The notes under the pieces are model-generated. The model saw nothing but the letters and a program-made list of their open reading frames with translations. It was not told the origin of the DNA and did no database searches. Positions 1 to 7,886 of a DNA stretch of 64,000 nucleotides are shown here, piece by piece. The position numbers and the translations under genes are program-made. Numbering within the stretch: the first letter of the stretch is position 1; every line of letters begins with the position of its first letter. Source of the stretch: Arthrobacter agilis. Lineage in GTDB: Bacteria > Actinomycetota > Actinomycetes > Actinomycetales > Micrococcaceae. Where the stretch lies: the NCBI RefSeq assembly GCF_002157505.1, contig NZ_NFSC01000029.1, positions 402,985 to 466,984 of the forward strand, given 5' to 3'.

Positions 1-372
1 AGCAGCGGTGCCGCCGTCCCGTCACTGGCGTCGGCGTGCGACCGGCTGATCCTCCTCGTGCCGGCCAGGCCCCGCAGCGTCGCCGCAGCTGCCGGCGTCC
101 TGCAGGCCCAGGGGGCGATACCCGTGACGGTGGTGCTGCGCGGTCCGGTACTCGACGGCCTGGACCCGTGGTTCGTCGCCGAATCGATCGGACGGGCCGG
201 ACCCCTCCCGTATCTTCCCTTCGTGCGGGGAGCGGCGCAGGCGGAAGCCGACGGCAGGATGTTCGGTTTCCGTCTGCCCGGAAAGGCGCGGAAGCTCGTC
301 GAATCCGTCGTCCATGGTGTCGTCGATGGCGTGGTCGCCGGCGTCGCCGCGAGCAGGGAGCGGACGGAATGA
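1..372 (+). CDS. CpaE-like (Ssd-type) Tad locus protein, 3' part
   Basis: The reading frame is open from the first base, so only the last 123 residues are present. The visible part reads like the end of a MinD/CpaE-type P-loop protein: a hydrophobic strand followed by PARPRSVAAAAGV, then VTVVLRGP and a late LPYLPF segment. No nucleotide-binding motif lies in this part. Actinobacterial Tad loci normally begin with such a CpaE homologue, thought to localise pilus assembly or septum-site components. The stop codon overlaps the next start (ATGA), which supports translational coupling to TadA. The assignment rests mainly on position before TadA; the fragment itself is poorly diagnostic. Confidence 0.6.
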   Translation, partial: SSGAAVPSLASACDRLILLVPARPRSVAAAAGVLQAQGAIPVTVVLRGPVLDGLDPWFVAESIGRAGPLPYLPFVRGAAQAEADGRMFGFRLPGKARKLVESVVHGVVDGVVAGVAASRERTE

Positions 373-1682
373 GGGGCGGCGACATGCAGGGCGGGCCGAC
401 CCGGCGCCAGCTGCGTGCTGCCCTTGGCAGTGCCCCTTCCTACCAGGATCTCCCGGGGTGGTCGGCCGGTGACAGGGCAGGGAACAGGAATCCCGGCGGG
501 GCCTCCGGGGCCTCGGGGGCCTCGGGGGCATCCGGGGCCTCCATGGTCGAGTCGGTGCGGAGGGCTGTCCTTGCGGGAGATGTACCGGCGACCGGAGCGG
601 CCTTCGCCGACGCCGTGGGAGCGAGCGGGAAACTGCTCGGGTCGGAGGGAACCCTCTCCGCCCTCGATCACGTCCGTGCGGAACTCAAGGGACTGGGGCC
701 GCTCGAGTATCTCCTCGCGGAGGAAACCGTCACGGACATCCTCGTCAACGGACCCGATGACGTCTGGGTCGACGGCGCGACGGGCCTGCGGTGGATCGGC
801 CGCATGTTCGACGCCGACGAGGAGGTGCGCGCGCTCGCCGTCCGCCTCGTGGCCGCCGGCGGAAGGCGCCTCGACGACGGGTGCCCCGCCGTGGACGTGC
901 GTCTAGGAGGCCTGCGGATCCACGCAGTCCTCCCACCGATCTCGACGACGGGGACACTCCTCTCGATCCGGATCCGGAGGCCGAGGGTGTTCACCCTTCC
1001 CGAACTCGTCGATGGCGGGACGGTGGCCCCCGCGATGGCGGAGGCCCTGACGCTGATGATGCGGCACCGCCTGAATTTCCTCGTCAGCGGCGCGACGGGA
1101 ACAGGGAAGACCACACTCCTCTCCACACTCCTCGGCCTGGCAGGGCACCAGGAGCGCGTGGTGCTGGTCGAGGATGCGGCAGAGCTCAACCCGTCCCACC
1201 CGCACACGGTCGGTCTCCAGTCCCGGCACGGCAACCTCGAGGGGGCAGGCGTGCTCGACCTCACCGAACTCGTGCGGCAGGCGCTGAGGATGAGGCCGGA
1301 CCGGCTGGTGGTCGGGGAATGCCGCGGCGCGGAGGTCCGCGAGTTGCTGTCGGCGATGAACACCGGGCATGACGGCGGCGGGGGAACGGTGCATGCGAAT
1401 TCAGCAGACGCCGTCCCGGCCCGTCTGAGCGCGCTCGCCGCGCTCGCGGGCCTGACGGCGGAGGCCCTCGCACTGCAGGCGGCCAGCGGCCTGGACGTGG
1501 TGGTGCATGTCGTGCGCGATGCCCGGGGCCGACGCGTCGAAAGCATCGGGCTTCTGGAGTTGAGCGCGGGCAAGGATCTCGAGGTGAGGCCTGCCCTGGT
1601 CGACTCCGGGGAGGGCTGCCGACGGGCGGCGGGGTGGAGCGGCTTCGCGGTCCGGGTGGGCTGGACCGGGCCCGATCCGTGA
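369..1682 (+). CDS. tadA: TadA/CpaF family secretion ATPase
   Basis: This is a type II/IV secretion ATPase of the Tad pilus machine and would power pilin assembly at the inner face of the membrane. The 437-residue product has the CpaF N-terminal domain (GPLEYLLAEETVTDILVNGP), a Walker A SGATGTGKTTLL near residue 240, a Walker B-type RLVVGECRG near 312 and a following TGHDGGGGTVHANS histidine box. The ATG at 369 overlaps the upstream stop, so I prefer it to the longer open frame. A run of five GAS triplets at residues 44-58 is a low-complexity linker before the conserved domain. It overlaps TadB by GTGA. The family call is firm. Confidence 0.93.
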   Translation: MRGGDMQGGPTRRQLRAALGSAPSYQDLPGWSAGDRAGNRNPGGASGASGASGASGASMVESVRRAVLAGDVPATGAAFADAVGASGKLLGSEGTLSALDHVRAELKGLGPLEYLLAEETVTDILVNGPDDVWVDGATGLRWIGRMFDADEEVRALAVRLVAAGGRRLDDGCPAVDVRLGGLRIHAVLPPISTTGTLLSIRIRRPRVFTLPELVDGGTVAPAMAEALTLMMRHRLNFLVSGATGTGKTTLLSTLLGLAGHQERVVLVEDAAELNPSHPHTVGLQSRHGNLEGAGVLDLTELVRQALRMRPDRLVVGECRGAEVRELLSAMNTGHDGGGGTVHANSADAVPARLSALAALAGLTAEALALQAASGLDVVVHVVRDARGRRVESIGLLELSAGKDLEVRPALVDSGEGCRRAAGWSGFAVRVGWTGPDP

Positions 1683-2449
1683 CCGGGATGGTCGTCGCAT
1701 TCCTGCTGGCGTGTGCTTCCGTCGTGCTCGCACTCCCCAGGACGGTCCAGCGGAGCAGGAGGCCGCAGCCGGGTACGGTCCTCGCCGGGACGTCGGGTGT
1801 GCGGGCGGTCGGCGTCCGGGTAGGGCGAGGGCCGGCCGGGCGAAGGACGGTCGATCTGCACGAATTGCCGCTGTTCGTGCACCAGCTGGCCGGGCTCCTC
1901 AGGGCGGGGCGGCCACCCCATGTCCTGTGGGCCGACCTCGAGGTCGTCTACGCAGACCACCACAGCGCTTTCGGCGATGCAGCCCTACCGGTGATCGCGA
2001 CGGCACGCCGGGCGGCCGGTCTCGGCCTCAGCGTTCCCGATGCCCTCCGTCAGGCTGCCGGGGGCCCCAGCGATACAGGCCGCAGGGCCTCGAGCAGCCC
2101 TCACGTAGACCGCCTGTGGATCGACCTGGCAGGCTGCCTGGAGGTCGCGGAGCGCAGCGGGGCGCCGCTGGCAGGCATCCTCGAGCACTACGCCGCCCAG
2201 CTCGACGCCCAGCTCGACGGACTCTCCGCCCGGGACACTGCGCTCGCAGGACCCCGGGCAACAGTCGTCCTCCTCGCCTGGCTGCCGGTCGTCGGACTGG
2301 TCCTCGGCTTCGCCCTCGGCATCAACCCGTTCGAGGTGCTCGCCGGCTCGGCGCTGGGACGGCTCGCCCTCATGACGGGCGTCGTCCTGATGGTCGCATC
2401 CCGTGTATGGTCCCGGCGCCTGGTGCAACGCGCAGGAGGAGCGCCATGA
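1679..2449 (+). CDS. tadB: TadB-like type II secretion F family protein
   Basis: This is a 256-residue membrane protein in the TadB position. It has an N-terminal hydrophobic segment (MVVAFLLACASVVLALP), a soluble middle with the secretion F pattern (LPLFVHQLAGLLRAGRPP, then DLAGCLEVAERSGAPLAGIL), and C-terminal membrane segments (VVLLAWLPVVGLVLGFALG and MTGVVLMVAS). TadB and TadC homologues form the inner-membrane platform for the Tad ATPase. The GTG at 1679 overlaps the tadA stop; ATG 1688 is the alternative. It overlaps tadC by ATGA. Confidence 0.85.
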   Translation: MTGMVVAFLLACASVVLALPRTVQRSRRPQPGTVLAGTSGVRAVGVRVGRGPAGRRTVDLHELPLFVHQLAGLLRAGRPPHVLWADLEVVYADHHSAFGDAALPVIATARRAAGLGLSVPDALRQAAGGPSDTGRRASSSPHVDRLWIDLAGCLEVAERSGAPLAGILEHYAAQLDAQLDGLSARDTALAGPRATVVLLAWLPVVGLVLGFALGINPFEVLAGSALGRLALMTGVVLMVASRVWSRRLVQRAGGAP

Positions 2450-3123
2450 TGGCCGGGCCGCTGGTCTCCCTGCTGCTGGCCGCTGCGGCCTTCACTCTGA
2501 TAGCCGGATCAGGGCGGGCCAGGTCCAGGATCCCGCCACCCGAACGTCCGGGAGCACGACGGGGAATCGGGGACGCGCCGCTCATCCTCGACCTGCTGGC
2601 CGCCGGGTTGTCCTCCGGGGCCTCGGTCGAGAAGGCATTGTTCCTCGTCGCGGAAACCTGTGAGCCCCGGATCCGTTCGTCCCTGGTGCGGGTCCACGCC
2701 GCCCGGGTCCTCGGCGCTTCATGGGAGGCCGCCTGGGAGGCCGCATGGGAGGTCGCAGGGGACGCCGCGGGGGAATCCGCCGGTGGGGCCGCGTGGCACA
2801 TCGGGCTGACCGGGCGGAGCCATCCCGCTGCCTCGGATCGGCTGGCACCCCGGCGCGGCCGGAGACGTGCAGTACTGGATCAGGATGGGGTCGTTGACGA
2901 CGTCCGGCAGGGCCTTCGCTTCGCCACTTCCACGGGCGCGCCGTCCGCGGCACTCCTGCATGCCCACGCGGCCCAGCTGCGACGGCGGCACAACCGTGAA
3001 GTGGAGAGGAAAGCCGCGGCACTGGGAGTGCAACTCGTCCTGCCCCTCGGGCTGTGTTCGCTGCCTGCCTTCATCTGCCTCGGAGTCGTGCCCGTCGTCC
3101 TGGGTCTCCTGCCCACCCTCTAG
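2446..3123 (+). CDS. tadC: TadC-like type II secretion F family protein
   Basis: The 225-residue product has an N-terminal membrane segment (LVSLLLAAAAFTLIAGSG), a secretion F-like helical region (PLILDLLAAGLSSGASVEKAL) and a terminal hydrophobic hairpin (LVLPLGLCSLPAFICLGVV). It is the second platform subunit, paired with TadB. Residues about 93-116 contain an imperfect repeat of EAAW-type units (EAAWEAAWEVAGDAAGESAG), a likely in-frame expansion inside the soluble domain. The start overlaps the tadB stop as ATGA. The position after TadB and the membrane topology make the call good. Confidence 0.85.
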   Translation: MMAGPLVSLLLAAAAFTLIAGSGRARSRIPPPERPGARRGIGDAPLILDLLAAGLSSGASVEKALFLVAETCEPRIRSSLVRVHAARVLGASWEAAWEAAWEVAGDAAGESAGGAAWHIGLTGRSHPAASDRLAPRRGRRRAVLDQDGVVDDVRQGLRFATSTGAPSAALLHAHAAQLRRRHNREVERKAAALGVQLVLPLGLCSLPAFICLGVVPVVLGLLPTL

Positions 3124-3258
3124 TCCCGGCCGCCGCGGTTATCCACTTAGCCCATCGGGGATCCCGACGGACGTTCCCGTGTCGCGAGAGTTGTTCCTGC
3201 GGCGAGTGCCGCTCCCAGCACGGGGGACCGACGTCCTCCGTCGACAGAAGGAGTTCCC

Positions 3259-3666
3259 ATGTCATCGGAAACGCACGCCAGGACGCTGGAAGGTTCCTCG
3301 TTCCGGGTCCCCGCCGAAACCCAGAATGACGGATCGTCCTGCACGATCAGCGAGTCCCCGGTTGACGCGGTCAGCCCCGAGTGGATCCCCGGCCAGGACG
3401 GCAGGGGTGGTTTCGGGGACCCGGAACACGCGGGCGACCGTGCCGCCCGTCGGGCCGACGCCCGGCGACGGCGGTCGAACGCTCGGATCATCCGACACCG
3501 CCAGGATGGCGTGCCCGGCGGGGAGGCAGGCATGGCGACCGCCGAGTACGCCATCGCCACGCTCGCTGCAGTCGCTTTCGCGGCATTGCTCGTCGCGGTG
3601 CTGTCCAGTGGCGAGGTCAAGGGCCTCCTGATGTCCCTGATCACGTCTGCGCTGAACTTCGGCTGA
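3259..3666 (+). CDS. DUF4244 family pilin-like protein with long N-terminal extension
   Basis: The C-terminal 45 residues match small actinobacterial Flp-like pilins of the DUF4244 type: GEAGMATAEYAIATLAAVAF followed by a single membrane helix. The expected type III prepilin cleavage is after the Gly before MATAEY, with Glu at mature position 5. The leader is odd. From the ATG at 3259, which has a good AGAAGGAG site, it adds about 90 polar residues ending in a basic patch (RRADARRRRSNAR), far longer than usual for such pilins. An internal ATG at 3532 after GGGGAGG would delete the whole leader, which argues against it. Likely the major structural subunit of the local Tad pilus. Confidence 0.75.
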   Translation: MSSETHARTLEGSSFRVPAETQNDGSSCTISESPVDAVSPEWIPGQDGRGGFGDPEHAGDRAARRADARRRRSNARIIRHRQDGVPGGEAGMATAEYAIATLAAVAFAALLVAVLSSGEVKGLLMSLITSALNFG

Positions 3667-4136
3667 TGGGCGCGGACCAGGACGGGCCGAGGTGGGGACG
3701 CACGCGATGGCACGTGCCCAGGCGTCCCAGCGTCCCTTCCGGTGGTCTCGGCGGGACGCCTGCCGCCCGGGGCCGGGGCATGGGGCGCGCCGGCCACGGT
3801 CAGAGGGGGGCGGTCACCGCCGAAGTCGCCGTCGTCCTTCCCATCCTGGTCGTCCTGCTCGCTCTCCTGCTCGGTACCGCGCACATCGGCACGGTTCAAC
3901 TGCAACTGGAGGAAGCGGCACGGGCAGGAGCACGCGAGGCCATGCGGGGCGAGAGCAGCGCGTCCGTGGAACAGACGGTACGGCGGCTTGCGGGAAGCAA
4001 CGCGACCACTTCCGTGGCGGTCAGGTCGGGCTGGACCACCGTGGAGGTGAGAGCGCGGGTCGAAGGGCCTGTCGTCGACCTGATGGGAATCGAACTGACT
4101 GCGACAGCCTCGGGGAAGGAGGAAGACGATGGGTAG
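3666..4136 (+). CDS. TadE-like pseudopilin
   Basis: This is a 156-residue protein with the TadE signature: a basic leader ending HGQRGAVTAEVAVVLPILVV and a single hydrophobic helix, followed by an extracytoplasmic region with QLQLEEAARAGAREAMRG. TadE/TadF proteins are minor pseudopilins of the Tad pilus. The ATG at 3666 overlaps the stop of the pilin-like gene (TGATG). A second ATG at 3780 lies closer to the membrane segment and could be used. It overlaps the next gene by 8 bp. The family call is sound; its exact role in pilus assembly is inferred from context. Confidence 0.85.
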   Translation: MGADQDGPRWGRTRWHVPRRPSVPSGGLGGTPAARGRGMGRAGHGQRGAVTAEVAVVLPILVVLLALLLGTAHIGTVQLQLEEAARAGAREAMRGESSASVEQTVRRLAGSNATTSVAVRSGWTTVEVRARVEGPVVDLMGIELTATASGKEEDDG

Positions 4137-4545
4137 GAGCACGACCGCTGGCAGCGCAGGGCCGCGCACAGCACTAGTGGGCAGCGCGGGGCCGCCCACC
4201 GACTCCGAGGGCGGTGCCGGCACGCTCCTGATGGCAGGCCTCGCCATGCTGGCACTCCTGTTGATTGCCTCCGCGGCCCTCCTGCTGCAGGCTGCGTCGG
4301 GCGCATCGAAAGCGGCAACAGCAGCAGATCTCGCGGCCCTGGCCGCAGCGGACGCTGCCCGGGGACTCACAGCCGGCGACCCGTGCTCGGTTGCCGGGAC
4401 AGTTGCGGAACACCATGGTGCAGCCGTGCAGGACTGCGTCATCGGCGAGACGGGTCCGGGAACTGCCCTGGTCCGCGTCTCCGTCAGCATCGCGGGCCTG
4501 CTTCCTGATGCAGTGGGCGCGGCGCGGGCTGGACCTCCGCCATGA
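4129..4545 (+). CDS. Rv3654c-family TadE-like protein ending in tandem repeat
   Basis: This 138-residue protein resembles the TadE-like proteins that sit beside helicases in actinobacterial Tad loci (Rv3654c type). It shows GGAGTLLMAGLAMLALLLIA, a membrane helix, then QAASGASKAATAADLAALAAADAARG and two cysteines (DPCSVAG and QDCVIG) in the extracytoplasmic region. The last eleven residues (AVGAARAGPPP) and the stop codon are encoded by the first copy of a 35-bp tandem repeat, so the original C-terminus may have been replaced. It is the last gene of the operon and faces the helicase gene. Confidence 0.8.
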   Translation: MGRSTTAGSAGPRTALVGSAGPPTDSEGGAGTLLMAGLAMLALLLIASAALLLQAASGASKAATAADLAALAAADAARGLTAGDPCSVAGTVAEHHGAAVQDCVIGETGPGTALVRVSVSIAGLLPDAVGAARAGPPP

Positions 4546-4652
4546 CGTCGGGCGCGGCGCGGGCTGGGCCTCCGCCTTGACGTCGGGCGCGGCGCGGGCT
4601 GGGCCTCCGCCTTGACGTCGGGCGCGGCGCGGGCTGGGCCTCCGCCATGACG
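4515..4652. repeat. Four tandem 35-bp direct repeats
   Basis: Copies start at 4515, 4550, 4585 and 4620. The unit begins GGGCGCGGCGCGGGCTGG and ends CTCCGCC(A/T)TGACGTC. They differ only at an A/G after GCTGG and an A/T before TGACG, and the last copy diverges after 4652. The array spans the 3' end of the TadE-like gene and nearly the whole gap to the convergent helicase gene. It is contiguous without spacers, so it is not a CRISPR array. Read in the TadE-like frame each copy carries a TGA. Confidence 0.95.
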
Positions 4653-4673
4653 GGGCGTCCTGGTCCTGGCGGT

Positions 4674-7100
4674 CTAGGCTTTCCGGCCCAACGCGACGGT
4701 GGATCCGGACGCTGCTCCGGACGGCGGTGCACCGCCGGAGGCGGATCCCGTTCCAGGTGTCGGCTCGGCTCCGGTAGCCGCGCCGGCGGCCTGCTTCAGG
4801 ATGAGTGAGAGGACTGCGACGGCACCGCCCTTGCTGAGCGGGTTGTTGCGGTTGCCGCACTTCGGAGACTGGACGCAGGAGGGGCAGCCGGACTCGCACT
4901 CGCAGGCTTCGATCGCGTCGCGGGTGGCGGACAGCCAGGTCCGTGCCGCCTCGAAACCACGCTCGGCGAAGCCTGCACCCCCAGGGTGGCCGTCGTACAC
5001 GAAGATGGTCGGCAGCCCCGTGTCGGCGTGCAGGGCGGTCGACACCCCGCCGATGTCCCACCGATCACTCGACGCCACCAGGGGCAGCAGCCCGATCGCG
5101 GCATGTTCCGCCGCATGGAGTGCTCCGGGAAGCTCCTCCGCGAGGATGCCTTCCGCCTCGAGGAGTTCCGGGCTGATCTCGAACCACACGCTCTTGGTGA
5201 AGAGGTCCCGTGCCCCGAGCTCGAGCGGTTCCTCACCCAGGATCTCGTTGGAGGAGAAAGCTTTGCGCTGGAAGGACACCACCTGGGTGGTGACCTTCAC
5301 GTCACCGAAGTTGGCGAGGACACCACCCCACAGCCGGCTGACGTCGCGCCCGATCACCTCGATCTGCGTGACGTCCCGCGCCTGCGTGTAGTAGTCGGGA
5401 TGGGCGCGGGAGACAACGGCGCAGTGGTCCTGCTCGTTGAGTTCCTGTACGACGTAGGTGCGCCCCTGATGGACGTACACCGCGCCCGGATGTGCCTGGT
5501 AGTGGCTCTGGGGTGAGTCCATCGTCCCGAGCAGCGCCCCGGAATCCGCCTCCACGATATTGATCGGTCCGCCCCCGTCAGCGCGCAGGTTGACCATCGC
5601 GGCGGCGCTCTGCGGGTGCGTCCAGAACCATCCCGCGGGACGGCGCCGAAGGAAGCCCTGGTCGCACAGGGTCCCGAGCAGATCCTCCGAGGTGGCACCG
5701 AACAGGCCGAGGTCCCCGTCGGTGAGGGGCAGTTCTGCCGCGGCGGCGCACAGGTGCGGACCGAGGACGTAGGGATTGGAGGGATCGAACACGGTCGCCT
5801 CGACGGCGAGGTCGAAGACCGCCTCGGGATGGTGCACCAGGTAGGTGTCCAGCGGATCATCGCTGGCGACGAAAGCCGCGATGGCGTCCTGCCCTGACCG
5901 CCCGGCGCGGCCGATCTGCTGCATGAGGGATGCTCTCGTCCCGGGCCAGCCGGCCACCAGGACGGCGTCGAGACCGGAGATGTCGATGCCGAGTTCCAGC
6001 GCCGACGTGCTGGCGACACCCAGCAGTTCCCCGCTCCGCAGCGCAGCTTCGAGCGCCCGGCGTTCCTCGGGCAGGTATCCGGACCGGTAGGCCGCAATGC
6101 GATGCGGGAGGCTAGGATGCACATCCTCGAGCATCCTCCGGGAGGTCTGAGCGATGCTCTCGGCGCCCCGCCTCGACTTGATGAACGCGATGGTCCTCAC
6201 CCGGGAGGACACGAGGTTGGCGAGCAGGTCGGACGTCTCGGCAATGACCGTCCGCCGGGTGGGAGCGCCGTTCTCGCCCTTCATGCCCGTGAGCTGGGGC
6301 TCCCAGAACGCGACCGTCGTCGAGCCGTGCGGCGAGCTGTCTTCGGCGACGGCGGACACCGGTGCGCCGATCAGCCGTCCGAAGGATGCGGCGGGTTCGG
6401 CAGACGTGGCCGAAGCGCCGATGAACACGGGATTGGCGCCGTAGCTCGCGCAGATCCGCCGCAACCGTCGGAGGAGGTTCGCGACGTGGGAACCGAACAC
6501 TCCCCGGTAGCTGTGCGCTTCGTCGATGATCACGTACTTGAGGCGGCGGAAGAAGCGGGCCCACCAGGTGTGGTTGGGCAGGATGCCGTAGTGCAGCATG
6601 TCCGGGTTCGCGAGGACCAGGTTGGCATGGTCGCGGATCCAGCGGCGCGCACCCGACTCCGTGTCGCCGTCGTACGTCTCGGCCCTGACCGTGGGCAGTT
6701 TCAGTGCGTTGATGGCGGACAGCTGGTCCGCGGCCAGGGCCTTCGTGGGCGCGAGGTACAGGGCCACGGACCCGTTCGGTGCGAGGGTCGCGCGATTCAG
6801 GAGTTCGCTGCGATGGATCTCGTCGAGGACCGGAAGCTGGTAGCAGAGGGACTTCCCCGAGGCGGTGCCCGTCGCGATGATGGTGTGCGTTCCGTCGTGG
6901 GCGGACGTGGCACCTTCCACCTGGTGCCGCCACGGTTCGACCACTCCCCGGGTCCCGAACGCCTCGACGACGTCCTGGTGCGCCCACTCGGGCCAGGGCG
7001 CGTGCTCGGCCTCCCGGGCCGGGATCTCGCGGACGTGCAGCAGCTGCTCAGGGTCCGGTCCACCTCCGAGCAGCGGGATCAGGGAGTTCTGCGCAGCCAC
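4674..7100 (-). CDS. DEAH-box helicase with C-terminal DUF1998 (MrfA/YprA-like)
   Basis: This superfamily 2 helicase has about 808 residues. It shows motif I (GTASGKSLCY), DEAH motif II (IIDEAHSYRG), SAT motif III (GASATSAEP) and a helicase C domain with GIDISGLDAVL and QQIGRAGRSGQ. The C-terminal DUF1998 region carries a four-cysteine cluster (CECESGCPSCVQSPKC), as in the B. subtilis mitomycin-repair helicase MrfA, so a DNA-repair role is plausible. Orthologues next to Tad loci are a known actinobacterial neighbourhood, but this gene is convergent to the pilus genes. I prefer GTG 7100 because a GACAAT box ends exactly 6 nt upstream; ATG 7130 would add 10 residues. The tail after the DUF1998 domain is Gly/Ala/Ser/Pro-rich. 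Confidence 0.9.
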   Translation of the reverse strand: MAAQNSLIPLLGGGPDPEQLLHVREIPAREAEHAPWPEWAHQDVVEAFGTRGVVEPWRHQVEGATSAHDGTHTIIATGTASGKSLCYQLPVLDEIHRSELLNRATLAPNGSVALYLAPTKALAADQLSAINALKLPTVRAETYDGDTESGARRWIRDHANLVLANPDMLHYGILPNHTWWARFFRRLKYVIIDEAHSYRGVFGSHVANLLRRLRRICASYGANPVFIGASATSAEPAASFGRLIGAPVSAVAEDSSPHGSTTVAFWEPQLTGMKGENGAPTRRTVIAETSDLLANLVSSRVRTIAFIKSRRGAESIAQTSRRMLEDVHPSLPHRIAAYRSGYLPEERRALEAALRSGELLGVASTSALELGIDISGLDAVLVAGWPGTRASLMQQIGRAGRSGQDAIAAFVASDDPLDTYLVHHPEAVFDLAVEATVFDPSNPYVLGPHLCAAAAELPLTDGDLGLFGATSEDLLGTLCDQGFLRRRPAGWFWTHPQSAAAMVNLRADGGGPINIVEADSGALLGTMDSPQSHYQAHPGAVYVHQGRTYVVQELNEQDHCAVVSRAHPDYYTQARDVTQIEVIGRDVSRLWGGVLANFGDVKVTTQVVSFQRKAFSSNEILGEEPLELGARDLFTKSVWFEISPELLEAEGILAEELPGALHAAEHAAIGLLPLVASSDRWDIGGVSTALHADTGLPTIFVYDGHPGGAGFAERGFEAARTWLSATRDAIEACECESGCPSCVQSPKCGNRNNPLSKGGAVAVLSLILKQAAGAATGAEPTPGTGSASGGAPPSGAASGSTVALGRKA

Positions 7101-7106
7101 GCCGCA

Positions 7107-7112
7107 ATTGTC
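7107..7112 (-). promoter_or_regulatory. -10 box for the DEAH helicase, leaderless
   Basis: On the minus strand GACAAT is followed by TGCGGC and then GTG 7100. The spacing places the transcription start on the start codon. No ribosome binding site precedes this GTG. Confidence 0.5.
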
Positions 7113-7148
7113 CCATCGGGAATCCCGCACGCACGGCGCAAACGGCCC

Positions 7149-7799
7149 TTATCCTCTGATAACGAACACGTCGGCGAGATGCTGCCAGCCGAGGAATGCG
7201 TAGAGGGCCCGGCCGTCCGCCGAGGCCATGAGCAGGCCGGTGGTGATGTCGTCCTCCAGCACCCCGGCGGTCAGGGTGCGCATGACGTAGCTGCCCAGCC
7301 CCCGCCGCCGGTAGCCCTCCTCCGTGACGATGCGATCGTAGACCGCGTAGTCGCCCACGACGGACACCGATCCCCGGGCCGCGAGCTCTCCGCCGACATG
7401 GACCGTCACGCTGCGGCAGGCACCCTCGCTGGAGCGCTGGAGGGTGTAGTCGTCGCCGGGCACCCGCGGGTCCTCGACGTCCTGGCCCCGCATGTCGACG
7501 CTCATCAGGGACTGCTGGCGGTCCGTCACGTGCATGCGCAGCGGTTGGGCCGCATCGATGAGCTCCTGCATACGGTTGGTGACGACCGTCAGCACCCGTC
7601 CGGGGTCCTGCCGGGTCTCGGACGCCAGCTCGAGGAACCGTTCGGTGGTGGGTTCGAAGAGGAAGTGCTCCGTCTGGTTCTGCTGGTCCGTCAGGAGGAC
7701 GGAGGTGCTGCGCCCGTCCCTGTGCGGTTCGTATCCCCGGCACGCGGACCATCCGTCGATCCAGGTCTGGAGGAGCTCGTCGTCTGCATGTGCGCCCAT
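7149..7799 (-). CDS. GNAT family N-acetyltransferase
   Basis: The C-terminal third has the GNAT acetyl-CoA loop (EEGYRRRGLGSYVMRTL) followed by GLLMASADGRALYAFLGW, the usual end of the fold. The N-terminal 100 residues (DELLQTWIDGWSACRGY onward) are a separate helical region seen in some actinobacterial GNAT proteins. The substrate cannot be told. Starts at 7871, 7811 and 7799 are all in frame; I chose 7799 because a TATGGT box lies 7 nt before it, giving a 216-residue product. The gene is divergent from trhO. Confidence 0.75.
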   Translation of the reverse strand: MGAHADDELLQTWIDGWSACRGYEPHRDGRSTSVLLTDQQNQTEHFLFEPTTERFLELASETRQDPGRVLTVVTNRMQELIDAAQPLRMHVTDRQQSLMSVDMRGQDVEDPRVPGDDYTLQRSSEGACRSVTVHVGGELAARGSVSVVGDYAVYDRIVTEEGYRRRGLGSYVMRTLTAGVLEDDITTGLLMASADGRALYAFLGWQHLADVFVIRG

Positions 7800-7806
7800 G
7801 TGCTGA

Positions 7807-7812
7807 ACCATA
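7807..7812 (-). promoter_or_regulatory. -10 box for the GNAT gene, near-leaderless
   Basis: TATGGT on the minus strand ends 7 nt before ATG 7799. It overlaps the alternative start at 7811, which would then not be transcribed from this promoter. Confidence 0.4.
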
Positions 7813-7873
7813 GTTCCCAGGGGAGTGCGAATCACAGGGACGGCAGCGGAGGCGGCCGTTTGAACCCGCAAAG

Positions 7874-7879
7874 TAGGCT
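7874..7879 (+). promoter_or_regulatory. -10 box for trhO, near-leaderless
   Basis: TAGGCT ends 7 nt before GTG 7887. No purine-rich ribosome binding site lies between them, so a leaderless mRNA is likely. Confidence 0.5.
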
Positions 7880-7886
7880 TTAAGTC

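Noticed and set aside
4515..4652. CRISPR-like repeat array
   Set aside because: The 35-bp units are contiguous with no spacers and no cas genes are nearby; it is a simple tandem repeat.
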